This document shows positions 1-10,133 of a DNA stretch of 64,000 bases, piece after piece. The notes under the pieces are model-generated. The model ran no database searches, was not told the DNA's origin, and saw only the letters and a program-made list of their open reading frames with translations. Each line of letters begins with the position of its first letter. The first letter of the stretch is position 1. Both the position numbers and the translations under genes were made by a program. This DNA is from Pseudomonadota bacterium (GTDB lineage: Bacteria > Pseudomonadota > Gammaproteobacteria > Burkholderiales > Thiobacillaceae): the NCBI GenBank assembly GCA_030653935.1, contig JAURYL010000060.1, forward strand, positions 1 through 64,000, read 5' to 3'.

Positions 1-479
1 GCGTGAAATAGTATCCATTTGGCGGGCGTTCGATGATTTATAGAGAACTTCATCTTGCCAGAAATGGCACGCCCGCACCTCATAATTCGCCCCGAAATGC
101 GAAAAATCAGACACGGTATCGGGGTTTTGCAAGTACCTCAAGTGATTTCCGATACATTGACCAACACCCAGTGGCCTGCTTGACCAATATTGAAAAGGAC
201 ATAACGTATACCTCAATCACCGCATGACGACGTCATCCATATTCATGCTGATCAAGCGCTATCCGTCATATCCCCTTAGGCCATTCATTAACCCGGGGTG
301 ATTCGCAGGGTGGTGACAATATCGGATCGTAAGTGCACAATATGGCCTGTTTCCACTGCGCTCGGAGGCATTCTCGGCATTCTGTAGCGTTGAACCGTGC
401 GCTACCCGGATCAACGCCCTGACGGACTTCAGAACATCGTGCGCCAATTATCACACCGGGTAGACAATATTACCTTGGT

Positions 480-1139
480 TCATTTAACCGCTTCGAGATT
501 CAAACTAATCTTGAATTCACGGCCATCGAACGGGATGGTTCTGGAAGCCCAGTCCTCAAAATCGTGATGCTCACAGTTCTCAGGATCCCAACCACGCGCC
601 TCGCGAAACCCACTCTCCAACATCGCGGCCCTGAGATACGCGTCATTAAATACAGCATAATGATAATTAAAGGGGTAATCCTGCCCCCCCATGAGAGGCT
701 GCTCAATTGCGGCGATATTGTTACCGGTAGCCTGGTAAATGGTCAGAATATGATCAAAATCCGGAACCGAAACCCGCAGCACACCATTTGGCCTGAGTAT
801 TCTAAGAAATTCCCGCATGGTCGAGACCACATCCAGATGACTCACATGCTCCAGGACATGACTCATATAGATTAAATCCACGGCCCCATCCGGAATCATC
901 GACAGCTTAAACAGATTGGTCGTAACAATGTGGACATGCGGTTGCGGCCTTGCGTCCAGATTAACAAACCCAGGCGCATCAATATCACCACAACCAATAT
1001 GAAGCAGAATCTTTCCATCAGCACCCTGAGGCAGCCTTTCCAAATGCCTTGCCCATTGACGCCCGATTTGCCTTGACCTCCATTCCGCCATAATACGTCT
1101 GAGCAACTGCCTCAACCGCCACATATCACCCCTCCACAA
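480..1139 (-). CDS. SAM-dependent methyltransferase (class I)
   Basis: ORF with motif ILLHIGCGDIDAPGFVNLD and a DLIYMSHVLEHV segment typical of Methyltransf_11/WcaG-associated methyltransferases; next to O-antigen ABC exporter genes. Confidence 0.8.
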   Translation of the reverse strand: MWRGDMWRLRQLLRRIMAEWRSRQIGRQWARHLERLPQGADGKILLHIGCGDIDAPGFVNLDARPQPHVHIVTTNLFKLSMIPDGAVDLIYMSHVLEHVSHLDVVSTMREFLRILRPNGVLRVSVPDFDHILTIYQATGNNIAAIEQPLMGGQDYPFNYHYAVFNDAYLRAAMLESGFREARGWDPENCEHHDFEDWASRTIPFDGREFKISLNLEAVK

Positions 1140-1272
1140 TCAATACGGCGCATTAAAAACATCCATTCACCATGAGACACCTCAGCACCCTTGATTTGCC
1201 GTATGCGAGCAGCCGAACACAGTATTAATTACACTTGCCCGTCATTCTGGCGAATGGCATTTTTTCTAGTTC

Positions 1273-2568
1273 CTATGCCAGGGATTTCAGCTGCCACTCG
1301 CCCTTCATTTCGACAAACCCCTCCTGCATACTCTGTGTGCGATAACGATTTGCCGTGGTGACCTGAAAGTTACACACGCCCTCCTGGTAGAATATATTCT
1401 TCGTCAACTCTCCGGTATTGATGCCCAGCCGCACAGAATACACGCCGGGCAGAAATGGAAAGTTCCGTATATGAAGGCTTACGACATATTCGCCCGGTTC
1501 GTAAGTCCTGTTCTCAAAAATATTCTCGCTGATTTCAGTACTCAAGTACAAGAAATCCACGGTATGAATACCCAGCCCAAATATGGGATTCACCAACCGC
1601 TCACCCACCCTGAATGTGGCGCAAAGGGTTACATCAGAATTAAACTCCACGCGCTCAATCGGCGTACCTTCCGCGTCCATGAAGGTAACGCTTAGCAGCT
1701 CAACATCACCACTCGACTCACCCTTGGAGGACGCGGATAATTTGGCCGCAGTATCCTTCCTTACCTTTTCATCATTCTGCTCATAAAAATGATCGCAGAT
1801 CGGGCTAGGCTCCCCATCAGCCAAAATCCGCCCCTTATCAAACAGGATGACACGTGAACAGAGACGCTCTACCTGCCTGATGTTGTGGGATACCAGTAAA
1901 ACCGTTTTACCCTGCCTCTTGATCAGATCTTCCATCCGGTCAAAACACTTTCTCTGGAATGCCAAATCCCCGACAGCCAGCACTTCATCGACAATCAATA
2001 TATCTGCATCAATACTGGTCGCGACGGAGAAGGCCAATTTAACTTGCATACCCGAGCTATAGCGCTTGACCGGCGTATCGATGAATTCCCCCATTTCTGC
2101 GAAGGCGACGATCTCATCGAATTTCACGTCAATTTCTTTCCGTGAAAGCCCCATGATCGAACCATTCAAATAAACATTTTCTCGCCCGGTGAAATCGGGA
2201 ATAAAACCAGCCCCCACCTCGATAAGCGGCGCGATCCGGCCGTTAACCTTGACGGAGCCATGCGTGGGAGTGCTGATTTTGGCCAGCATCTTCAGCAGGG
2301 ATGATTTTCCTGCGCCGTTGTGACCGATGATGCCGACCACCTCGCCTGGCTCGATTGAAAAACAGACGTCGTCAAGAGCTTTGAAGAGCGGGCGCTCCGA
2401 AACCTGCCTGCCAGACAGTCGGGCAGCGGTGTTGAGCAGGGTCTGCTTGAGCCCCTGCATAGCGCCCAGGCGGTATTCCTTGGTGAGATGGTCAACTTCT
2501 ATGATGGGCATTTCAGAACCGGTTGTTTGTTGTCGTGTTAGGTGGTCAGATTTTCGTGGGGGGCACAT
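1273..2568 (-). CDS. wzt: O-antigen/polysaccharide ABC transporter ATP-binding protein with C-terminal carbohydrate-binding-like domain (Wzt type)
   Basis: Walker A GHNGAGKSSLLKML, signature YSSGMQVKLAFSVA, Walker B ILIVDEVLAVGD; long C-terminal extension; start may be internal (MPIIEVDHLTKEY). Confidence 0.88.
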   Translation of the reverse strand: MCPPRKSDHLTRQQTTGSEMPIIEVDHLTKEYRLGAMQGLKQTLLNTAARLSGRQVSERPLFKALDDVCFSIEPGEVVGIIGHNGAGKSSLLKMLAKISTPTHGSVKVNGRIAPLIEVGAGFIPDFTGRENVYLNGSIMGLSRKEIDVKFDEIVAFAEMGEFIDTPVKRYSSGMQVKLAFSVATSIDADILIVDEVLAVGDLAFQRKCFDRMEDLIKRQGKTVLLVSHNIRQVERLCSRVILFDKGRILADGEPSPICDHFYEQNDEKVRKDTAAKLSASSKGESSGDVELLSVTFMDAEGTPIERVEFNSDVTLCATFRVGERLVNPIFGLGIHTVDFLYLSTEISENIFENRTYEPGEYVVSLHIRNFPFLPGVYSVRLGINTGELTKNIFYQEGVCNFQVTTANRYRTQSMQEGFVEMKGEWQLKSLA

Positions 2569-2689
2569 GCCACGGTGTTACTCATGGCTATTAGTCAGTT
2601 CGGGGCTAGGCGCATGCCGGCTTCGATGGCCTTATGCCGGGTCGAACCAGGCTTGAACGGGGCGGCTGCTACATTCATGAGGCACATGG

Positions 2690-3508
2690 TCAGATGACGT
2701 CCGCGAAGTACGCTTCGGCGCGCTTGAAGTAGAGGTAGCTCAGCGGCAACAGGATGGAGATCATGATTGCGCCGGGAATCATGGCGGTCAGATCCGGTGG
2801 CTGGCTTCTGAGGACGACATTCTGGAACGCGTCGATGATGCCGGCCAGTGGGTTTATCGTATACAGGGTGTACAACATGTTGGACCACTCACCCGCCGCT
2901 TGCTGCGTCAGCAGCTTGTCCTTGACCAGTTGCAGGGGATAAATGACCGGCGAGGCGTACATCAACAACGAGAGCAATACCGGCAGTGCCTGTCCCATAT
3001 CGCGGAAATAAACGTTGATGGCGGCGCCGACGAAGGCGATGGTCAGCGCAGCCAGCATGGTGTAGGCAAGAATGATGGGTACCCACAGGACATGGGCGCT
3101 GGGCATCATTCCGTACCACACCATGAGGCCAGCCAGGATGATGAAATTGATGCCCAACTCCACCAGCTTGGTGAGTACTGCGGTAATGGGGAAAATTTCA
3201 CGCGGGAAGTAGATTTTTTTGATCAGGGCGGTGTTGCTGACCACGCTGTTGACGCCATCGGAGGCGGACTCCTGAAAGAAGGTCCAGGGCATGAGCGCGG
3301 CGAAGACCAGAATGGGATAGGGAATATCACCACTCTCAATGCCGACGAAGCTCTTGACCAGTGTGAAAATGAGCATGAGTGTGACCGGCTTGAGAATGGC
3401 CCAAGCGATGCCCAGATAAGCCTGCTTGTAACGCAATGCGATGTTTTTCCACGCGAGCGTGATCATGAGTTCGCGGTAAGCGTAGAGGTTTGTAGCTACT
3501 CTCAGCAT
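2690..3508 (-). CDS. wzm: O-antigen/polysaccharide ABC transporter permease (Wzm type)
   Basis: ABC2-type membrane protein; RYKQAYLGIAWAILKPV motif; adjacent to ATPase. Confidence 0.88.
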   Translation of the reverse strand: MLRVATNLYAYRELMITLAWKNIALRYKQAYLGIAWAILKPVTLMLIFTLVKSFVGIESGDIPYPILVFAALMPWTFFQESASDGVNSVVSNTALIKKIYFPREIFPITAVLTKLVELGINFIILAGLMVWYGMMPSAHVLWVPIILAYTMLAALTIAFVGAAINVYFRDMGQALPVLLSLLMYASPVIYPLQLVKDKLLTQQAAGEWSNMLYTLYTINPLAGIIDAFQNVVLRSQPPDLTAMIPGAIMISILLPLSYLYFKRAEAYFADVI

Positions 3509-3695
3509 GTATTGGGGCTTGGGTGGCGTTGGGAAACGATTGTATTACGGCGGGAAAGCGGCAAATGTTTACCTTTTTTCTTGATCCGTCAAACCGGCAG
3601 TGAACGCGATGCCCGTTCTGAAACGCGCGAAGCCGGCATTGGGGCAAGCTCGGGGAGGGCATTATCATGTACCTCTTTTTTGTACGAATTCAGCC

Positions 3696-4769
3696 ATGCA
3701 AACTCTTTCCGTCGACCTTGGCGACCGCGCCTACCCCATCCACATCGGCCCCGGCCTACTTGACCGGGGCGATCTGGTGCTTCCGCATTTGCGGCAGCAG
3801 CGCGCGGTCATCGTCACCAACACCACCGTCGGCCCGCTTTACCTGGAGCAGTTCACGCGCACCCTGGCCGGTACCGGTGTGCAGGTGGAGACGGTGGTGC
3901 TGCCTGATGGTGAGACCTACAAGAACTGGGAAACCCTCAACACCATTTTTGACGCCTTGCTGACCCAGCGCGCCGAACGCAAGACCACCTTGATCGCGCT
4001 CGGCGGTGGTGTGATCGGCGATCTCACCGGCTTCGCGGCGGCCTGCTATCAGCGCGGCATGCCTTTCATCCAGGTGCCCACCACCTTGCTGGCGCAAGTA
4101 GATTCTTCCGTGGGCGGCAAGACCGGCATCAACCATCCGCTCGGCAAGAACATGATTGGCGCCTTCTATCAGCCGCAACTGGTGCTGGCGGATATCGACA
4201 CGCTGGCGACTCTGCCCGACCGCGAGCTTTCCGCCGGCCTGGCGGAAATCATCAAGTACGGGCTGATCCGCGACCTGCCCTTCCTGGAGTGGCTGGAGGC
4301 GAACATGGAAAAGCTGGTGGCGCGCGATACCGAGTCGCTCATGTACGCGATCTATCGTTCCTGCCAGAACAAGGCGGAGGTGGTTGCCGCCGATGAGCGC
4401 GAATCCGGGCAGCGCGCCCTGCTCAACCTGGGCCACACTTTCGGCCACGCCATCGAGACCGGTATGGGCTATGGCGTATGGCTGCACGGCGAGGGCGTTT
4501 CGGCCGGCACCATGCTGGCGGCGGATCTGTCGCGTCGGATGGGCCTGCTGGCACAGACCGATGTGGAGCGCATGGCCGACTTGTTCCGACGCGCAGGGCT
4601 GCCGGTGGCTGCGCCCGATCTGGGCTACGACGCCTATATGAACTACATGGCGGTGGACAAGAAGGTGGAGTCGGGGCGCATCCGTTTCGTCCTGTTGCGC
4701 AAACTGGGCGACGCTTTCGTGACCGCCGATTACGACCCGGCCGCGTTGCGGGCAACGCTGACGCTGTAG
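3696..4769 (+). CDS. aroB: 3-dehydroquinate synthase
   Basis: [49 protein letters not shown] motifs; start ATG at 3696 (MQTLSVDLG) preferred over upstream ORF extension. Confidence 0.95.
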   Translation: MQTLSVDLGDRAYPIHIGPGLLDRGDLVLPHLRQQRAVIVTNTTVGPLYLEQFTRTLAGTGVQVETVVLPDGETYKNWETLNTIFDALLTQRAERKTTLIALGGGVIGDLTGFAAACYQRGMPFIQVPTTLLAQVDSSVGGKTGINHPLGKNMIGAFYQPQLVLADIDTLATLPDRELSAGLAEIIKYGLIRDLPFLEWLEANMEKLVARDTESLMYAIYRSCQNKAEVVAADERESGQRALLNLGHTFGHAIETGMGYGVWLHGEGVSAGTMLAADLSRRMGLLAQTDVERMADLFRRAGLPVAAPDLGYDAYMNYMAVDKKVESGRIRFVLLRKLGDAFVTADYDPAALRATLTL

Positions 4770-4827
4770 GAGCGGACCGCGTCCGCGATTGCCCACGCGA
4801 AAGATCGCGGACGCGGTCCGCTCCTAC
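4766..4827. repeat. REP pair / BIME (family 1, GTAGGAGCGGACCGCGTCCGCGATT)
   Basis: Inverted repeat GTAGGAGCGGACCGCGTCCGCGATT...GATCGCGGACGCGGTCCGCTCCTAC; aroB TAG stop is inside it. Confidence 0.9.
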
Positions 4828-4885
4828 GATGGTTGCCAAACACTAAGAAAACGATATGTGCCATTAACGTTGTTAAGAGCACATA

Positions 4886-5191
4886 ATGCACCTCATGTTT
4901 TCCGATAACGTGCATACACAGTTGACCCGAATGGGTGTTCGTCTGCGCGCCGAACGTCTGGCGCGCAACGAACCGCAGGCCCGCTTCGCTGCACGCCTGG
5001 GCATTTCCATCCCTACCTTGCGCCGCCTGGAGCAGGGCGATGCCAGCGCCCAGATCGGCCATTGGCTGGCGGCGCTGGAGGTGCTGGGCCGTTTGCCGGA
5101 GGCCGAGGCCCTGCTGGCACCGCGCTACAGCTTGTTCGATGCCGCCGCCGAAACGCCCAAGACCCGGCAACGAGCCAGGCGGCTGAAGTGA
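4886..5191 (+). CDS. hipB: HipB-like helix-turn-helix antitoxin/regulator
   Basis: Xre-type HTH (RLRAERLARNEPQARFAARLGISIPTLRRLEQG), directly upstream of hipA-like gene. Confidence 0.8.
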   Translation: MHLMFSDNVHTQLTRMGVRLRAERLARNEPQARFAARLGISIPTLRRLEQGDASAQIGHWLAALEVLGRLPEAEALLAPRYSLFDAAAETPKTRQRARRLK

Positions 5192-5269
5192 AACGCCCCC
5201 CTGACTCGCTCCGCTCGTTTCCCCCCGAGGGGGAGGTCAGTTCCTTCGGAACGGCCGTGCGGAACTGAC

Positions 5270-6475
5270 ATGATCCGCCTCGACATCTGGCTCACCCTGC
5301 CCACCGGCGAGCGCCTGCGCGCCGGCGAACTGGCCTGCACCGATGCCGACGGCCAGGGCCGCTACACCAGCGCTTTCCGCTACACCGCCGACTATCTCGC
5401 CGATCCGCGCGCCTTTCCGCTCGACCCAGCCGGCCTACCCCTGACACCCGGCGAATTCCAGTGCAACCGGCTGGAAGCACCGCTCATGGTTCTGGAAGAC
5501 GCCCTGCCCGACGACTGGGGGCGGCGTTTGCTGATCCAGCGTCATGGCCTGCCGCGCAGCCAACAGGCGGAACCCTTTCTGCTGCGCGCCCTGGCCGGGC
5601 AGGGGCTGGGTGCCCTGGCCTTCCTGGCGCCGGGAGCAACGCCACGGCCACAGGATGATTCCGCTCCGCTGCTCGATCTGGAAACCCTGGTCGAGGCCGC
5701 GCGCCGTCTGGAACAGGACGGCGAGGTGGAACTGACCCATCGCCTCCTGCTCGCTGCCGGCAGTTCACCTGGCGGTGCCCGCCCCAAGGCGCTGGTACGC
5801 GACGAACACGGCCACTGGATCGCCAAATTTTCCAGCCGCCGCGACGCGGTGGACATGGTCGGGCTGGAAGCCGCCAGCCTGGAACTGGCCCACCTGGCTG
5901 GCCTGGAAGTGCCGGAGTTCCGCCTGGAAAACCTGGCCGGTGGGCGCCGGGCGTTGCTGGTGAAGCGCTTCGATCTGGCGCTGCAAGGCGGCCGCCGCCA
6001 CATGCTGAGCCTGCGCGCCTTGTTGCAGGCCGGCGGATACTACGTGTTGCGCTACGCCGACCTGATCACCGCCCTGCGCCGCCACGGCGCGCAGCCGGAA
6101 ATCGACGTGCCGCGCCTGTACCGGCAGATGGTTTTCAATGCGCTGCTCGGCAACACCGACGACCATCTCAAGAATTTCTGGATGCTGGGTGGCCCGGATG
6201 GCCATACGCTCTCACCCGCGTTCGACCTGTTGCCCGACGTCGGCGGCCGACGTGAACACGTCCTCATCTTCGACCTGTCGCCCAGCCCGCCGGGGCCGGA
6301 TGGTCTCGCCGCGCTCGGGCGCAAATGGGGCGTTTCCGGCGCCGCCGGCATTTGCGGAGAAGTCGCGGCGGGCGTCGCCCGGTTCGGTGAAATTGCAGGC
6401 CAATATGCCGTCCCCAGTGAAGATGTAGCCCGCTTCGCCAGGGACATCGACCGTCGCTTGACCCGGCACTCGTAG
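5270..6475 (+). CDS. hipA: HipA-like serine/threonine kinase toxin
   Basis: HipA N and C domains: [56 protein letters not shown]. Confidence 0.9.
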   Translation: MIRLDIWLTLPTGERLRAGELACTDADGQGRYTSAFRYTADYLADPRAFPLDPAGLPLTPGEFQCNRLEAPLMVLEDALPDDWGRRLLIQRHGLPRSQQAEPFLLRALAGQGLGALAFLAPGATPRPQDDSAPLLDLETLVEAARRLEQDGEVELTHRLLLAAGSSPGGARPKALVRDEHGHWIAKFSSRRDAVDMVGLEAASLELAHLAGLEVPEFRLENLAGGRRALLVKRFDLALQGGRRHMLSLRALLQAGGYYVLRYADLITALRRHGAQPEIDVPRLYRQMVFNALLGNTDDHLKNFWMLGGPDGHTLSPAFDLLPDVGGRREHVLIFDLSPSPPGPDGLAALGRKWGVSGAAGICGEVAAGVARFGEIAGQYAVPSEDVARFARDIDRRLTRHS

Positions 6476-6530
6476 GAGCGGACCGTGTCCGCGATTGCCC
6501 ACGGAAAAGATCGCGGACGCGGTCCGCTCC
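6472..6530. repeat. REP pair / BIME (family 1)
   Basis: GTAGGAGCGGACCGTGTCCGCGATTG...GATCGCGGACGCGGTCCGCTCC; hipA stop TAG inside. Confidence 0.88.
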
Positions 6531-6567
6531 CAAGAGCCACCTCAATAACGCATCGGATACGCACACC

Positions 6568-7692
6568 ATGACCGACCTTGCCTCCTACGCCGCGCTATCC
6601 GCCCGCACCCAGGGCCGCCGCCATCCGGAGCCAGCCGCCGCGCCGCGTTCCGAATACCAGCGCGACCGTGACCGCATCATCCATTCCACCGCCTTTCGCC
6701 GCCTGGAATACAAAACCCAGGTGTTCGTGAACCACGAGGGCGACCTGTTTCGCACCCGCCTCACCCACAGCCTGGAAGTCGCCCAGATCGGCCGCACCCT
6801 GGCACGGATGCTGGGCCTGGACGAAGACCTCGCGGAAACGCTGGCGCTGGCGCACGACCTCGGCCACACCCCGTTCGGCCATGTCGGCCAGGACGTGCTC
6901 AACGACTGCATGAAGGAACACGGCGGCTTCGAGCACAACCTGCAATCACTGCGGGTGGTGGACGAACTGGAGCAGAAGTATGCCGAATTCGACGGGCTCA
7001 ATCTCACCTTCGAGGCGCGCGAAGGCATCCTCAAACACTGCTCGCTGAAGAACGCGGCCAAGCTGGGCGATGTCGGGCGTCGCTTCGTCGAAGGCCGGCA
7101 ACCCTCGCTGGAAGCCCAGGTCACCAACCTGGCCGACGAGATCGCCTACAACAACCACGATGTCGATGACGGCCTGCGCTCCGGACTCATCACGGTCGAG
7201 CAACTGGAACAGGTGGACATCTTCGCGCGCCACCTGGACAGCGTGCGGGGCCTCTACCCCGCGCTCAACGACCGCCGCCTGATCCACGAAACCGTACGGC
7301 GCATGATCAACACCCTGGTGGTGGACCTGCTTGAACAGACTCGCCGCAACATCGCCCGGCACCAGCCGGAAAGCCTGGACGACGTGCGCGCCTGTCCGCC
7401 GCTGGCCGCGTTCAGCCCGGAAGTGCTGGAACAGCATCGCGAACTGAAGCGCTTTCTGTTCCAGAACCTGTATCGCCATTACAAGGTGGTGCGCATGAGC
7501 GAAAAGGCGAAACGACTGCTGCGCGAACTATTCCAGGCATTCACCCAAGAACCGCGCCTGATGCCGCCGGAACACCGCGCCCGCGCCGACCTCGACTCGC
7601 ACCGCGCTGTCGCCGACTACATCGCCGGCATGACCGACCGCTACGCCATCCGCGAGCATCGGCGGATTTACGACATCGAGGAACTGGCGTAA
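6568..7692 (+). CDS. dgt: deoxyguanosinetriphosphate triphosphohydrolase-like HD-domain protein
   Basis: [43 protein letters not shown] and [12 protein letters not shown] motifs. Confidence 0.93.
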   Translation: MTDLASYAALSARTQGRRHPEPAAAPRSEYQRDRDRIIHSTAFRRLEYKTQVFVNHEGDLFRTRLTHSLEVAQIGRTLARMLGLDEDLAETLALAHDLGHTPFGHVGQDVLNDCMKEHGGFEHNLQSLRVVDELEQKYAEFDGLNLTFEAREGILKHCSLKNAAKLGDVGRRFVEGRQPSLEAQVTNLADEIAYNNHDVDDGLRSGLITVEQLEQVDIFARHLDSVRGLYPALNDRRLIHETVRRMINTLVVDLLEQTRRNIARHQPESLDDVRACPPLAAFSPEVLEQHRELKRFLFQNLYRHYKVVRMSEKAKRLLRELFQAFTQEPRLMPPEHRARADLDSHRAVADYIAGMTDRYAIREHRRIYDIEELA

Positions 7693-7706
7693 CGGTCCAG
7701 GTAAAA

Positions 7707-7775
7707 GATCGCGGACGCGGTCCGCTCCTACGGGGTGGAATTGGCTCTCGTAGGAGCGGACCGCGTCCGCGATTG
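7707..7775. repeat. REP pair in opposite (tail-out) arrangement, family 1
   Basis: GATCGCGGACGCGGTCCGCTCCTACG followed by GTAGGAGCGGACCGCGTCCGCGATTG, immediately upstream of the RAYT gene. Confidence 0.88.
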
Positions 7776-7795
7776 TTTCCACAAGGGAGGGGGTT

Positions 7796-8248
7796 TTGAT
7801 GAATGACGCTCTGCATCCACATGGCGGCAATCTGCGCAAAGGCCGCGTTTCCGAACAGGGGTGCGTCTATCTGGTGACCTTTGTGGTGCGGGAGCGGCGC
7901 CCGATATTCCAGGATTTCGCGATGGGCAGGCTGCTGGTAAGCGAATTGAAGTCGGCCGATGCGGTGGGGCTGTCAAAAACCTGGGCCTTTGTCGTCATGC
8001 CAGACCATTGCCATTGGCTGCTGTCGCTGCAATCCCGTTCCTTGTCCTCGCTGATCGGCCGGGTCAAGGCGCGATGCGCCAAGGCCATCGGCCGGGGGCC
8101 GATCTGGCAGCCCGGCTTCCACGATCATGCCGCACGCCAGGAAGAGGACCTGCAAGCGATGGCTCGTTACATTGTTGCCAACCCGCTACGCGCCGGCCTC
8201 GCTACCCGTGTAGCCGATTACCCACTCTGGGACGCCGCCTGGCTGTAG
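7796..8248 (+). CDS. REP-associated tyrosine transposase (RAYT / Y1_Tnp family)
   Basis: HxH motif VVMPDHCHWLL, Tyr motif MARYIVANPLRAGL, WQPGFHDHAAR; flanked on both sides by REPs. Confidence 0.92.
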   Translation: MMNDALHPHGGNLRKGRVSEQGCVYLVTFVVRERRPIFQDFAMGRLLVSELKSADAVGLSKTWAFVVMPDHCHWLLSLQSRSLSSLIGRVKARCAKAIGRGPIWQPGFHDHAARQEEDLQAMARYIVANPLRAGLATRVADYPLWDAAWL

Positions 8249-8343
8249 GAGCGGACCGCGTCCGCGATTTACCACGCAAATGATCGCGGACGCGGTCCAT
8301 GTAAAAAAATCGCGGACGCGGTCCGCTCCTACAGCCAGGCGGC
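8234..8343. repeat. REP array at RAYT 3' end with 37-bp perfect inverted repeat
   Basis: 8234-8270 GCCGCCTGGCTGTAGGAGCGGACCGCGTCCGCGATTT is exactly reverse-complementary to 8307-8343; a truncated REP lies between (8283-8298). Confidence 0.93.
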
Positions 8344-8404
8344 TTGACAGTTTTCGGCGTTCATCCTTAACGTCCCGCCCCTCCAACCCTAACCTGACAA
8401 GCCG

Positions 8405-9994
8405 ATGCCCCGTTCAGCCGAAGACCGCACGCACTGGCTTCTCCCGGGGGGCGCCACAACCTTTATCGTCATCGCCCTGATTTTGTTCACGCTCGCGGCC
8501 GGCATTCGCGGTCTCGGCGTCGCCAAGGGGCCGGCGGAATTCCAGCCGGTGCGGCAGTATTTCTCCATGATGATCGCGCGCTATCTTCAGCACAGCGGCG
8601 ATCCCGGACTTTCCGCGGAACAGCGGACTTACCTCGAGAACACCCGGCAACCGATCCACGAGCCGCCGGTCACGGAATGGCTTTCCAACCAGGGTTTCAA
8701 ACTGACCGGTAGCGAGAGCCTCTGGCTACCGCGGCTGATCACCTCCAGCGCCTGGCTGGTGGGCGGGGTATTCCTGCTGCTGCTACTGCGTCGCCTGGTG
8801 CCGCCCGAAGCCGCGCTGGCGGGTACGGCGTTCTACCTGTTTCTGCCCTTCGCCATCGAGCAAAGCCTGAGCATCCAGCCGGATTCCCTGATGATGGCTT
8901 CGGGCCTGGCGGGCGTGTACTTCATCCTCCGGCACCATCAAAGCCCAACCCGGCGCAATCTCATCATCAGCGGCCTGGTCTGCGCCCTGGCGATCACGCT
9001 GAAATCCCAGGTCGTCTTTCTCATCGCCGGCAGCTTCGCCGGGCTGTCGCTGCGGCGCATGCCGCTGTCACGCCTGTTCATCTGCGGGGATTCCTGGCTT
9101 TTCGGCCTGCTCGCCCTGACGCCGCCGGTCTTGTATCTGCTCGGCAACATGCTGTTCATCGGCGGCATCGAGGCCCAGCGCGGCATCATCCCCGGCGCCT
9201 TGTTGAGTCCGCATTTCTACATCGCCTGGCTGTACCTGCTGGAAAAGGCCATCGGTTTTCCGATCCTGGTGCTCGGGCTGCTGGGTCTCGTGGCGATGCG
9301 GGGCGACCTGCGCAGCCTCGCGCTGGGTATGTGGGTGGGCTATGCCCTGCTGGGCATGATGTTCACCTACCACTTCGCGACTCATATCTACTATCACAGC
9401 GCGGTGATTCCACCGATCGCGCTAGGCCTCGCCGCTTTGAGCGCCAGCCTGGTGCGAACCCTGCGCGACCAGTCCGGCGCCTACGTGAGCACCGGGCTCG
9501 CGCTGGCGGCCATTCTTGCCATCGGCCTGCCTTTGGCGCAGACCGCGCGCAGCTTCGACCGGCCCGGCGTCGAGGACAAGGCGCGCGCCTTCGCTGAAAT
9601 AGGCGAGAGGGTGGCGCACAGCAACCAAGTGCTCATGTATGCGCAATCGGAAGGTCTGCCCTTGATGTATCACGCCCGGGTTTCCGGCTGGCTCTGGCCC
9701 ACGGATTTCCACCTGGCTGTGGAACGGGTGGGATTGAAAGGCATCAGCGTCGGCGAGGGCCAGCCGGTCGGGCTCGGCACCGAGGAAATCGGACGGCGAC
9801 TGGACGAGTACCGAGCGAAGGGGGCGCGCTACTTCATCGCCTCCTGGATGGAGGACTTCCAGCGCCATCCGGAACTGGAACGCTATCTTGCCGCGACCTA
9901 TCCGCGCCTGACCGCCACGGCGGATTACCAGATCTACGATCTTGCGACCCCGCTCCGGGCACCGGTTACCACAACGAGCACGGCGAATCGCTAG
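8405..9994 (+). CDS. ArnT/PMT-like membrane glycosyltransferase
   Basis: Multi-TM protein with EPPVTEWL periplasmic loop and PMT_2-like organisation. Confidence 0.75.
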   Translation: MPRSAEDRTHWLLPGGATTFIVIALILFTLAAGIRGLGVAKGPAEFQPVRQYFSMMIARYLQHSGDPGLSAEQRTYLENTRQPIHEPPVTEWLSNQGFKLTGSESLWLPRLITSSAWLVGGVFLLLLLRRLVPPEAALAGTAFYLFLPFAIEQSLSIQPDSLMMASGLAGVYFILRHHQSPTRRNLIISGLVCALAITLKSQVVFLIAGSFAGLSLRRMPLSRLFICGDSWLFGLLALTPPVLYLLGNMLFIGGIEAQRGIIPGALLSPHFYIAWLYLLEKAIGFPILVLGLLGLVAMRGDLRSLALGMWVGYALLGMMFTYHFATHIYYHSAVIPPIALGLAALSASLVRTLRDQSGAYVSTGLALAAILAIGLPLAQTARSFDRPGVEDKARAFAEIGERVAHSNQVLMYAQSEGLPLMYHARVSGWLWPTDFHLAVERVGLKGISVGEGQPVGLGTEEIGRRLDEYRAKGARYFIASWMEDFQRHPELERYLAATYPRLTATADYQIYDLATPLRAPVTTTSTANR

Positions 9995-10109
9995 GGAAGC
10001 ACTGAGTAATTCCTCTTCCGTCGTTCCCGCGCAGGCGTGAACCCAGGTAAATCAACAATCTGGATGCCCGCGTTCGCGGGCATGACGGAATAAATCAGCG
10101 TTTCCCTAG
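9991..10109. repeat. MITE-like nested palindromic element with CTAG termini
   Basis: CTAGGGAAGCACTGAGTAATTCC ... GGAATAAATCAGCGTTTCCCTAG terminal inverted repeats (about 19/23) enclosing hairpin CCGTCGTTCCCGCG...GCGGGCATGACGG. Confidence 0.75.
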
Positions 10110-10133
10110 CCCGCGCCCGCTTCCCGACGTGCA

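Noticed and set aside
7933-8155. Overlapping alternate-frame and antisense ORFs within the RAYT gene
   Set aside because: Single coherent RAYT frame explains the region.
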